54,744 nucleotides of DNA from JAWKHR01 sp041394725 (lineage in GTDB: Bacteria; Acidobacteriota; Vicinamibacteria; Vicinamibacterales; SCN-69-37), in the NCBI GenBank assembly GCA_041394725.1, contig JAWKHR010000043.1:1-54744 (forward strand), written 5' to 3'. The translations under genes were made by a program, and so were the position numbers. A model generated the notes under the pieces. The model did no database searches. It saw only the letters and a list, made by a program, of their open reading frames with translations, and was not told the DNA's origin. Shown here piece by piece: positions 41,946 to 49,809 of the stretch. Position 1 is the first letter of the stretch, and every line of letters begins with the position of its first letter.

Positions 41946-44064
41946 TACTCGCTCTGCAGCACCGTGCGCGGATCGACGGCGATCGCGCGCCAGACGGGCA
42001 GGGCGCAGGCCATCGCCACGAGGCCCGCGAGCGCCGCCAGCGCGGCGCCGACCGAGGCGGCCACCGTCGTCGCACCCGAGAGCGTGTCCAGGCCCGGGTT
42101 CAGGCCGAGGACGGGCAGCATGACCGCCGACGCGGCCAGCCCGACGACCGTGCCGCCCAGGACCAGCCGCACACCGTGCCCGAGGATGCCGGCGGCCAGG
42201 TGCGGCGGCCGCGCGCCCATCGCGAGGCGCACGGCCAGCTCGCGCTTGCGCCGGGCGACGTGGTCGGTCATCGCGCCCTGCAGACCCGCCACCGACAGTG
42301 CGAGCGCGAGCAGCGCGCAGACGGTGACGAGCGCGCTCGCGATGCGCTCGGGCGCGAGCGCCGTGCGCAGCAGGAACGCCTGCATCGACGAGGCGGGCTC
42401 GAGCTCGCTGCCGTTCGGGACCGTCGCGATCGCCTCGTCGAGGCGGCGTTCGAGATCGTGGCCGCGCACGACCAGCGCCGACCGCGGCTGGTACGTCTGC
42501 GCGAACGGCCGGAACACCCACGGCACGTCGGGGCGCTGCGCGATGCCGAGCGCGAAGGCGCGCGTGACGCCGACGATTTCCGCGCGTCCGCCGCCGCCGA
42601 TGAGCGCGCCGCCGATGGCGTTCCCGCCGAACGCCATCTGCGCGCCCGCCTCGCTGATCACCGCCACTCCGCACGCGCCGCCATCGTCGCCCTCGTCGAA
42701 CGCGCGCCCCTCGATCGCCGGGTCCTGCAGGATGTCGAAGTAGGTCGGCGACACGGCCACGGTCGCGAGCATGCCGGAGGTGGGCGACTCGGCCGCCACG
42801 ATGTCGGCCGCCTTCGAGTAGAACGGCGTGCGGATGGCGGTGAGCGCCGGCACCTGCCGGCTGTAGAGGTAGACGGCGGGCGCCGGCACGTCCGTCTCGC
42901 TCGTCCGGTCGTCAACGATGCCGACAATGGCGACCTCGCGGCCGTCGGCGGCCTGGAGCGTCCGGCCGAGCGGAGCGCCCGCGAAGTCGCGCTCGGCGGC
43001 CGTCTGGTTCAGGATCGCGACGAGACAGCCGCCCGGCCGGTCCGTGCTGTAGAACACGCGGCCGCCCGCGGGGATGATCGAGTCCGGCAGCGCGTCCGGA
43101 TCGAGGATGCGGAGGTCCAGGTCGAGCTGTCGCGTGTACGGCGCGGGCGGCTCGACGCGGTACTCGCCGCCGACCGAGCGCGACCCCGGCAGCAGGCTGA
43201 GCCACGCGACGTTCTCGGCCCCGGCCACCGCGACGACCTTCTGCTCCACCGTGTCGAGGTAGGCGCGGCCGTCACGGGGACGGCCGTACGCGATCGGCGG
43301 GTCGACGGCGACGCGCGCCACGGTCAGGTTCGCGAGGGCCGCGCCGCGCGCGGTGCGCAGCGATCGGTTCAGGTCGATGCGCCCGATCACGGCGAGCACG
43401 ACCAGGAGCGCGCCGCCTGCGCGGCGACGAGCCGCGACCGCAGCCGCTGGAGCGCCGGCGACACACCGGGCCCCTCGCGCCGCAGCACGACGGAGGGATC
43501 CCGGTGGTGGGAGAACACCGCCGGGACGAGCGCCGCGACCAGCAGCGCCGCGAGCGCGACGCCGCCGGCGGCGACCAGGCGCACCGGGTCCGCGCGAATC
43601 GCGAGCTGGTCCGCGTCCTCGACGAAGAACAGCAGCGGGAAGAGCCGCGAGGTCCAGTAGGCCACGACCGCGGCGAGCGCGCCGCCGGCGACGATGACCA
43701 CGACCATGTCGGCGACGTGCATGCCCAGCACCGAGCCGCGAGAAGCGCCGATCGCGATGCGCACGGCCGTGTCGCGCACGCGCGCCGTGGCGCGCGCCAG
43801 CAGCAGCGCCGTCACCGTCGCGCACGAGAGCGCCAGAATCAGGATGGACATCCACGTGAGGAGCGCCGCCGTGCGCGCGAAGCGCTCGGCGGTCACTGGA
43901 TCGGGCACCCCAGCCTGGTGCTCCGCCAGCCCGCGGATGAACGCGAACAGCGCGGCGTTGCCGCCCGCGCCGACCGCGACCGTGAAGATCAGGGTCAGCG
44001 CGAGGGCCGGCGAACGCGCCAGCCCGCGGCACGCCAGACGCAGGGATCTGACGACGGCCACCAC
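41945..44064 (-). pseudogene. ADOP-type permease, one frameshift, first periplasmic domain missing (copy 6)
   Basis: Two frames join near 43405-43425: 'LQRLRSRLVAAQAA' from the first, 'LLVVLAVIGRIDLNRS' from the second, where an ADOP normally has a hydrophobic helix, so a small deletion is likely. Without it the protein would be about 700 residues. After TM1 ('LTLIFTVAVGAGGNAALFAF') the chain goes at once to 'TWMSILILALSCATVTALLL' and 'RIAIGASRGSVLGMHVADMV', so the first MacB_PCD domain is absent; the second is present ('VAVISEAGAQMAFGGNAIGG'). The end 'IAVDPRTVLQSE' is normal. GTG at 44064 is the likely start. No padR is adjacent. The call 'pseudogene' rests only on the frameshift. Confidence 0.78.
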
Positions 44065-44238
44065 GCGCCACTCGTGCAAGGACGGGTCCACTGTGGCGGG
44101 CCTCGATGGGGGGCAGAGGCGCGGTCTCGATGCCCGCTGCCGGTCGATGGTCGCTCCGGCGGGACGGATGGGGCGCGGATCCGGGACTGGAAGGTGGTCG
44201 AGTTGACACCCCTCACCCCACCGCCCCACACTGCGACT

Positions 44239-44616
44239 GTGAAGCTCTCACGCGCGCTCGTCGTCCTCGCGCTCGTCGCCGCCGTCCGGCTCGCCGCCGG
44301 ATCGCTGCCTGACGCCGCGGCGACGCACGTCCGGGCGATGGACGAGACCGCGCAGACACCGGCCGCCGGCCGCATGTCGGCGCCGCCGGCCTCATCGTCG
44401 CTCGGCGCGACCTGGCAGGACCACGCGCAGGCGCCGCCCACGACGTTCGCCGCGTCGGCCTGGACCCTCGACGGCCTGCACGCCTTCCTCGCCGGGGTGC
44501 CCGTCACGGTTCCCGTCGCGCCGGCATTCGCGCCTCGCGCGCACGCGCCTGACGCGGCCAGCCCAGGCCTTCCGCACGGCCCCCCGCACCTCCGGCACGA
44601 TTCGCTTCGCATCTGA
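44239..44616 (+). CDS. Small possible secreted protein
   Basis: 125 residues from a GTG at 44239. 'LSRALVVLALVAAVRLAAGS' looks like a signal peptide; the rest is Ala/Pro/His-rich with no domain I recognise ('AGVPVTVPVAPAFAPRAHAP'). It precedes secD by 66 bp on the same strand. Codon bias is like its neighbours. Could be a chance frame; I rate it moderate because the N-terminus is a good export signal. Confidence 0.45.
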   Translation: MKLSRALVVLALVAAVRLAAGSLPDAAATHVRAMDETAQTPAAGRMSAPPASSSLGATWQDHAQAPPTTFAASAWTLDGLHAFLAGVPVTVPVAPAFAPRAHAPDAASPGLPHGPPHLRHDSLRI

Positions 44617-44682
44617 TTTCCCGCGCCCGCGTCACGTCACTCCGCTCGACGTGTGTCTTCGTGTGTGCACGGGAGGTGCCTC

Positions 44683-46308
44683 ATGCGTTCGTCTCTTCGC
44701 TGGAAGCTCGTCGCCGTCCTGCTCGTCCTCGCGATCTTCGGATCGCTCGGCGTCTATCCCCTGCTCGCGGCGCGCTTCGCGTGGCCGCTGCCGCCGTCGC
44801 TGGCGTCGCGTCAACTGAAGCTCGGCCTCGACCTGCGCGGCGGCGTGCAGCTCAGCCTCCGCGTGGACTCGGATCGCGTCGTCCAACGCGAGACGCAGGC
44901 CGAGGCCGACCGGGTCGTCGCGGCCCTGCAGGCGCGCGGCGAGACCGGAGCGCGCGCCGACGTCCGGAGCCCGACGTCGTTCGTCGTCACCGGCGCGACG
45001 ACCGGCCGCCCCGCCGCGGTTGACGACGGCCGGGCGCCCTCCGCCGCGCGCTTCGGCGTCGCGACGACTGCCGAGGGCACCGTGTTCACCATGACGCCCG
45101 CCGCGGAGACGGCCATCCGCCGCGAGGCGTTCGACGACACGCGCCTCGCACTCGAGCGGCGCATCGACGAACTCGGCGTCGGGGAGCTCGGTCTCTCCGA
45201 GCTCGGCAGGTCGGCCGACCGGCTGGTCGTCGAGCTGCCGGGCATCTTCGACCTCGAGCGGGCGAACCGGCTGATCAAGTCGGCCGGCGTCCTGGAAGTG
45301 TCGCTGGTCGCGGCAGGACCGGCCCCGACCGCCGAGGCGCTGTCCATCCCCGCCGGCCGGTCGGACCTGGTGGTCGTGGAGGGCACGGCGTCGTCCGTGG
45401 GCCCGCCGGAAGGCGCACGCGCGCCACGGCCCGGCCCGTCGTCGCCGCCGGTGTTCTACCTCCTGCAACGCGACCCCGCGATCACGGGTGCCGACGTCCG
45501 CTCGGCCAGGACGGGGCGCGACTCGATGGGCCGCAACGCGGTCATCTTCACGCTGTCGGCCGCGGGCGCGGACCGCTTCGCCGAGTTCACCGGCCGCAAC
45601 ATCGGCCGGCCGCTCGCGGTCGTGCTCGACCATCGCGTGCGATCGGTGGCGACGATCGACTCGGTCATCCGCCAGGAGGGCCAGATCGCCGGCCGGTTCA
45701 CCCCCCAGGAGGCGTCGGACCTGGCGGTCATCCTCCGCGCGGGCTCGCTCTCGACGGACCTGACGACGATGGACCAGCAGACGATCGGCGCGACGCTCGG
45801 CGACGACTCGATCCGGGCGGGCGTCGTCGCCTCGATCGCGGGGCTGGCGCTCGTCGTCGCGTTCATGCTCGCGTGCTACCGGACGTGGGGCGTCAACGCG
45901 GTCGTCGCGCTGTCGATCAACCTGGTGATTCTCCTCGGCCTGATGGCCGAAACCGGCGTGGTGATGACGCTGCCCGGCATCGCCGGCCTCGTGCTCACCA
46001 TCGGGATGGGCGTCGATTCCAATGTGCTCGTCTTCGAGCGCATGCGTGAGGAACTCGCGACGGCGCGGTCGACGCGCACGGCGGTGGACACGTCGTTCTC
46101 CCGCGTGCTGCTGACGCTCATCGACACCCACGTCGCGGCGCTGATCTCGGCGGCATGCCTGTACCAGATCGGGTCCGGGCCGGTGCGCGGATTTGCCGTC
46201 ACGCTGGCCATCGGACTCGTCGTCAACCTGTTCACCTCCACGTTCGTCTCGCGGACGCTGTTCGCGCTGACGGCCGGGCGCCGGGTCCCGGCGCGCGCCA
46301 CGCGCTGA
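44683..46308 (+). CDS. secD: Protein-export membrane protein SecD
   Basis: 541 residues. TM1 is at about 7-27; the conserved 'LKLGLDLRGGVQLSLRVDSD' follows at about 46-65. Periplasmic P1 region: 'ALERRIDELGVGELGLSELG', 'LVVELPGI', 'GRNAVIFTLSAAGADRFAEF'. The RND-type membrane half has 'SIRAGVVASIAGLALVVAFM', 'GIAGLVLTIGMGVDSNVLVF' with 'ERMREEL', and 'IGSGPVRGFAVTLAIGLVVN'. SecD works with SecF, using the proton gradient to pull exported proteins across the membrane. ATG follows GGGAGGTG. yajC is not next to it. SecF follows 24 bp downstream. Confidence 0.95.
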   Translation: MRSSLRWKLVAVLLVLAIFGSLGVYPLLAARFAWPLPPSLASRQLKLGLDLRGGVQLSLRVDSDRVVQRETQAEADRVVAALQARGETGARADVRSPTSFVVTGATTGRPAAVDDGRAPSAARFGVATTAEGTVFTMTPAAETAIRREAFDDTRLALERRIDELGVGELGLSELGRSADRLVVELPGIFDLERANRLIKSAGVLEVSLVAAGPAPTAEALSIPAGRSDLVVVEGTASSVGPPEGARAPRPGPSSPPVFYLLQRDPAITGADVRSARTGRDSMGRNAVIFTLSAAGADRFAEFTGRNIGRPLAVVLDHRVRSVATIDSVIRQEGQIAGRFTPQEASDLAVILRAGSLSTDLTTMDQQTIGATLGDDSIRAGVVASIAGLALVVAFMLACYRTWGVNAVVALSINLVILLGLMAETGVVMTLPGIAGLVLTIGMGVDSNVLVFERMREELATARSTRTAVDTSFSRVLLTLIDTHVAALISAACLYQIGSGPVRGFAVTLAIGLVVNLFTSTFVSRTLFALTAGRRVPARATR

Positions 46309-46332
46309 GCGCCGGCGGAAAGGAGACTCACG

Positions 46333-47286
46333 ATGTCCACTTCACCTGGTCCCACTCGCTCCGGCACGTCGTTCGACTTCCTGCGCTGGCGCCGCCTCGC
46401 GGCCGCGCTGTCCCTGCTCGTCTGCCTGGCCGGCGGCGTCGTGCTCGCCCGCCAGGGCCTGCGGCTCGGCGTCGAGTTCGAGGGCGGCACGTCGGTGGTC
46501 GCCGAGTTCGAGGCGCCGCCGCGACTCGCCGACGTGCGCCGCGCGATCGACGGCGCGGTCGCCCGCGGCAGTACCGTGGTGCCCTTCGGCGCCGACGCGC
46601 GGCGCCTCGTCGTCCGGGTCCCCGACGCGGGCGACGGCGCGGTCGTCGATCCCCAGGGCGTGGGCGCAACGGTGGTCGAGGCGATCGACCGCGCCGGTCT
46701 CGGTCCGGTGCGCCCGGGCGGCGCCGAGTACGTCGGCCCGGCGACCAGCCACGACCTGCGGCGGAAGGCGACGCTGGCCACGCTCGCCTCACTCGGCGGC
46801 CTCCTGGCCTACCTGACCATCCGCTACGAGTTCGGCGTCGCGGTCGGTGCGGTCGTCGCCACGTTGCACGACCTCGTCGTCACGCTCGCGTTCCTGACCG
46901 TCTTCGGGTACGAGCTGACGCTGCCGGTCATCGCGGGGCTGCTCACCGTGGCCGGCTACTCCGGCAACGACACGATCGTGGTCTTCGATCGCGTGCGTGA
47001 GATGCGGCGTGCCACGAGGTCGCCGCTGCCCGACGTCATCAACGCCGCGGTGAACCAGACGCTGCGTCGCACGGTGATCACGACGGCGACCACGCTCCTC
47101 GCCGTGCTGGCGCTGTTCTTCCTGGGCGGCGACGTCCTGCACGGCCTGGCGTTCACGTTGCTCGTCGGCGTGACGAGCGGCGTGTACTCCACCGTCTTCA
47201 TCGCGGGCACGATCGCGGCGTGGACGTCCAGACGACGAAGACCGCCGGTGGCCGGCGGGGCACGCGTGGAAGGGGCGGCATCTTGA
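46333..47286 (+). CDS. secF: Protein-export membrane protein SecF
   Basis: 317 residues. 'FDFLRWRRLAAALSLLVCLA' is the start and TM1; 'LGVEFEGGTSVVAEFE' is the counterpart of the SecF G-x-D-F-x-G-G-T motif with Asp replaced by Glu. 'VFGYELTLPVIAGLLTVAGY', 'SGNDTIVVFDRVREMRR' and 'TLRRTVITTATTLLAVLALF' are the conserved membrane and loop segments. Partner of SecD. Short compared with some SecF, and the C-terminal tail is basic and Gly/Arg-rich. AGGAGAC lies before the ATG. Confidence 0.95.
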   Translation: MSTSPGPTRSGTSFDFLRWRRLAAALSLLVCLAGGVVLARQGLRLGVEFEGGTSVVAEFEAPPRLADVRRAIDGAVARGSTVVPFGADARRLVVRVPDAGDGAVVDPQGVGATVVEAIDRAGLGPVRPGGAEYVGPATSHDLRRKATLATLASLGGLLAYLTIRYEFGVAVGAVVATLHDLVVTLAFLTVFGYELTLPVIAGLLTVAGYSGNDTIVVFDRVREMRRATRSPLPDVINAAVNQTLRRTVITTATTLLAVLALFFLGGDVLHGLAFTLLVGVTSGVYSTVFIAGTIAAWTSRRRRPPVAGGARVEGAAS

Positions 47287-47394
47287 CCGGCCCCCTGACG
47301 TCGCGCGTGGACGGAGTCGAAAGGGTTTCTGCTAACATCGCCCCCCATCAGCACAGTCGTTCTTCGGTGGCCGGGTGGCGGGAGGAGTGTTCCG

Positions 47395-48303
47395 ATGAGG
47401 CGAATGACGGCAGCGACCGCGATGGCGCTCTGCCTGGTCGCAGGGGTGGCCGGGGCGCAGACGACGGGCCAGGGCCGGGGACAGCGGCCGCCGATGACGC
47501 CCGAGCAGCAGGCCGCGGCGGCAGCGCGGCGCGAGGCCGAGCAGAACGCGCCCCGCCCCATCGAGGGCATCGACAGCGTGTGGATGGAGGAGCTCACCTG
47601 GATGGAGGTGCGCGACGCCATCAAGGAGGGCCGGTCCACGGCGCTGATCCTGACCGGCGGCGTGGAGTCGAACGGCCCGCACCTGGCGACTGGCAAGCAC
47701 AACTTCATCCTGAAGGTCATGGGCGAAGCGATCGCGCGCAAGCTGGGCAACGCACTCGTCGCACCGATCGTGACGCTCGAGCCCGGCCGGCCGGAGGGAC
47801 GCGTGCCTCCCGGCAGCGTGTTCCTGTCGCAGGACACCTATCGCGCCGTGCTCACCGACATGGCGACCAGCCTCAAGTCGATGGGCTTCACCACGGTCAT
47901 CATGATCGGTGACAGCGGGGGCAACCAGGGCGGCATGAAGGCGGTGACCGAGGCGCTCGCGACGAAGTTCGGCGACACGCCCACGCGGTTCCTGTTCATC
48001 CCGGAGTACTACGACTACTCGTCCGTGCAGAAGCTGATCAAGGACAGCGGCATCCCCGAGGAGATCGAGATTGGCGCGAGCCAGGGGTCGGACCGGCTGC
48101 ACGAGGAGTTCGGCATCGACGCGCTGATGGCGCTCTACGACCCGACGACGATCCGCCTCGCGCAGCGGGAGAAGGCGGGCCGGGCGACGATCAACGGCGT
48201 CCCGCTGCTGCCCCTGGACAAGACGCTCGAGATGGCGCGGAAGATCGTCGAGCTGCGGACGAAGCTGACCGTGGACGCAATCGCGAAGGCGCTGGCAAAG
48301 TAG
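47395..48303 (+). CDS. Secreted creatininase-family protein
   Basis: 302 residues. Signal peptide 'TAATAMALCLVAGVAGAQ', a Gln/Arg-rich spacer, then the creatininase-fold domain: 'DSVWMEELTWMEVRDAIKEG', 'STALILTGGVESNGPHLATG', 'VTLEPGRPEGRVPPGSVF', 'GFTTVIMIGDSGGNQGGMKA' and 'QGSDRLHEEFGIDALMALYD'. In classical creatininases the site is E-x-H-G-P-H and N-G-H-G-G-N; here E-S-N-G-P-H and G-D-S-G-G-N replace two metal-binding His positions, so amidohydrolase activity cannot be assumed. Exported members like this are common in acidobacteria. GGGAGGAG precedes the ATG; TAACAT at 47333-47338 may be a -10 box. The stop is followed after 2 bp by element A copy 6. Confidence 0.86.
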   Translation: MRRMTAATAMALCLVAGVAGAQTTGQGRGQRPPMTPEQQAAAAARREAEQNAPRPIEGIDSVWMEELTWMEVRDAIKEGRSTALILTGGVESNGPHLATGKHNFILKVMGEAIARKLGNALVAPIVTLEPGRPEGRVPPGSVFLSQDTYRAVLTDMATSLKSMGFTTVIMIGDSGGNQGGMKAVTEALATKFGDTPTRFLFIPEYYDYSSVQKLIKDSGIPEEIEIGASQGSDRLHEEFGIDALMALYDPTTIRLAQREKAGRATINGVPLLPLDKTLEMARKIVELRTKLTVDAIAKALAK

Positions 48304-48305
48304 AG

Positions 48306-48411
48306 GGGGTCAGGTCTTGGATCGCAGCCTCGCGGCGCGGCCACTGACGGAATCGTCATGACGATTCCGTCAGTGCGGGCGCCGCGAGGCTGCGATCCAA
48401 GACCTGACCTC
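48306..48411. repeat. Palindromic element A, copy 6 (full length)
   Basis: About 105 bp, centred on TCATGA (48356-48361). The middle arms differ in sequence from copies 1-3 (GCGGCGCGGCCACTGACGG against CCGTCAGTGCGGGCGCCGC) yet pair with only three mismatches, and the central GGAATCGTCATGACGATTCC is perfectly paired with C-G pairs where other copies have T-A. It starts 2 bp after the creatininase stop. Confidence 0.93.
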
Positions 48412-48678
48412 TGCACCGTCCGGTATCGCGCATCGGCGCTCCCGGCCCCCGCGTGTGAGGCGGTCGTTCCGGCGTCCCGGCCGGTTCGGCCGGTGGACAC
48501 GAGACCCGTCCCCCTCAGCCCGATGAAACCCGTCCCTCCCGGGACTCGTCTCAGCCCCAGGGCGCCCGAATCTGCCGACACGAACTCGTCACACCGGGTG
48601 ACTGGTCAACGGACGCGTTTCCGTTTAGCCTGACCAGCAGCGGACGGACGGCGGGCACGACTCCCCCACGGGGCACCG
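48412..48678. other. Upstream region of the glycolipid-type operon
   Basis: 267 bp without a gene. No repeat or hairpin of note. TTTAGCCTGACC near 48624-48635 is the most A+T-rich spot and might hold a -10, but I cannot define a promoter with confidence. Confidence 0.4.
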
Positions 48679-49809
48679 ATGCGTATTTGCCTGGTGACGC
48701 CTTACGACCTCTCGCACGACGGCGGTGTGAACCGGCACGTGGTCACACTGGCGGCGGCCCTCGGCCGGCTGGGCCACGGCGTGCGGGTCCTCGGCCCGGC
48801 GAGCGGCGCGACGCCCGCCGGGTGCGACGGCTTCCCGGGCGTGGTCGCGGTCCCGGCCAACGGCTCGCGGGCGCGGGTGGGCCTGCTGGTCTCGAAGCCG
48901 GCCGTCCGGCGGTACATCCAGGACGGCGGCTTCGACCTGCTCCACGTCCACGAACCCTGGGTGCCCGGCACGGCGCGCGCGGCGGTCCAGGCCGCCGACG
49001 TCCCGATCGTCGCCACCTTCCACACCTACGCGGAATCCGAGTCGATCTTCACCCGCGCGTTCCGCCGGGCGCTGTCGCGGCCGCTGGCCAAGGTGAGCTG
49101 CGCGATTGCGGTGTCCGACCATGCGGCGGCCTTCGCGCGCACGGTGTTCGACGGGCGCATCCACGTCGTGCCGAACGGCATCGACTCGGACTTCTTCGTC
49201 GCGCGTCAGTCTCCCCAGCCCGAGGACGCGACCGGCACGTCGCGGCCGGCGCGCCTGCTCTTCGTCGGCCGGTTCGACGAGCCGCGCAAGGGGCTGCGGC
49301 ACTTCCTCGCGGCGGCGGCGCGCCTGCGCGAGGCGGGCCACGCGCTCGACGTCCGGATCGTCGGCCACGGCGATCCCGAGCCGTTCGCGCCGCTGGCGAA
49401 CCGCGCCGGAGCGCGGTTCATCGGCCGGGTCGACGACGAGGCGCTCGTCGCCATGTACGGGTGGTGCGACGTCTTCTGCGCGCCGTCCACCCACGGCGAG
49501 AGCTTCGGCGTGGTGCTCGTCGAGGCGATGGCGAGCGGCCGGCCGGTCGTCGCGAGCGACATCCCGGGCTACCGTACGGCGGCGCAGGGCGCGGCGATGC
49601 TGGTGCCGCCCGGCGACGAGGCGGCGCTGGCCGCGTCGCTGGCCCGGATGATCGGCGACCAGTGCCTGCGCGCGCAGTTCGTCGCGCACGGCTGGCAGCG
49701 CGTCCACCAGCTCGCCTGGACGCGCGTGGTGCTCACGATCGCCGCGCACTACGAAGCGGCGACGGGCGAACGCCGCGCGCCGCGGGCCTCGGTCGGAGCC
49801 ATCGCGTGA
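48679..49809 (+). CDS. PimA-like GT4 glycosyltransferase
   Basis: 376 residues of GT-B fold, very close in pattern to mycobacterial PimA (phosphatidylinositol alpha-mannosyltransferase): 'MRICLVTPYDLSHDGGVNRH', 'FDLLHVHEPWVPGTARAAVQ', 'DVPIVATFHTYAESESIFTR', 'RIHVVPNGIDSDFF', 'LLFVGRFDEPRKGLRHFLAA' and 'PSTHGESFGVVLVEAMASGR' with the E-x7-E sugar-nucleotide motif. By family it would transfer a sugar from GDP-mannose or a related donor to a lipid head group at the inner membrane surface; donor and acceptor are not fixed. GTGA overlap with the acyltransferase gene supports a lipid role. Confidence 0.9.
   Translation: MRICLVTPYDLSHDGGVNRHVVTLAAALGRLGHGVRVLGPASGATPAGCDGFPGVVAVPANGSRARVGLLVSKPAVRRYIQDGGFDLLHVHEPWVPGTARAAVQAADVPIVATFHTYAESESIFTRAFRRALSRPLAKVSCAIAVSDHAAAFARTVFDGRIHVVPNGIDSDFFVARQSPQPEDATGTSRPARLLFVGRFDEPRKGLRHFLAAAARLREAGHALDVRIVGHGDPEPFAPLANRAGARFIGRVDDEALVAMYGWCDVFCAPSTHGESFGVVLVEAMASGRPVVASDIPGYRTAAQGAAMLVPPGDEAALAASLARMIGDQCLRAQFVAHGWQRVHQLAWTRVVLTIAAHYEAATGERRAPRASVGAIA

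Noticed and set aside
40217..43660. Plus-strand open frame of more than 1,100 codons
   Set aside because: Antisense shadow of the carboxypeptidase-like and permease genes; composition is that of a shadow and the minus-strand proteins have clear domains.
47333..47338. TAACAT as a defined promoter of the creatininase-like gene
   Set aside because: A -10-like box is there, but the best -35 candidate (TGGACG) is 19 bp away and weak.
15322..48411. Target-site duplications flanking element A
   Set aside because: I compared 4-8 bp on both sides of the full copies and saw no consistent direct repeat.
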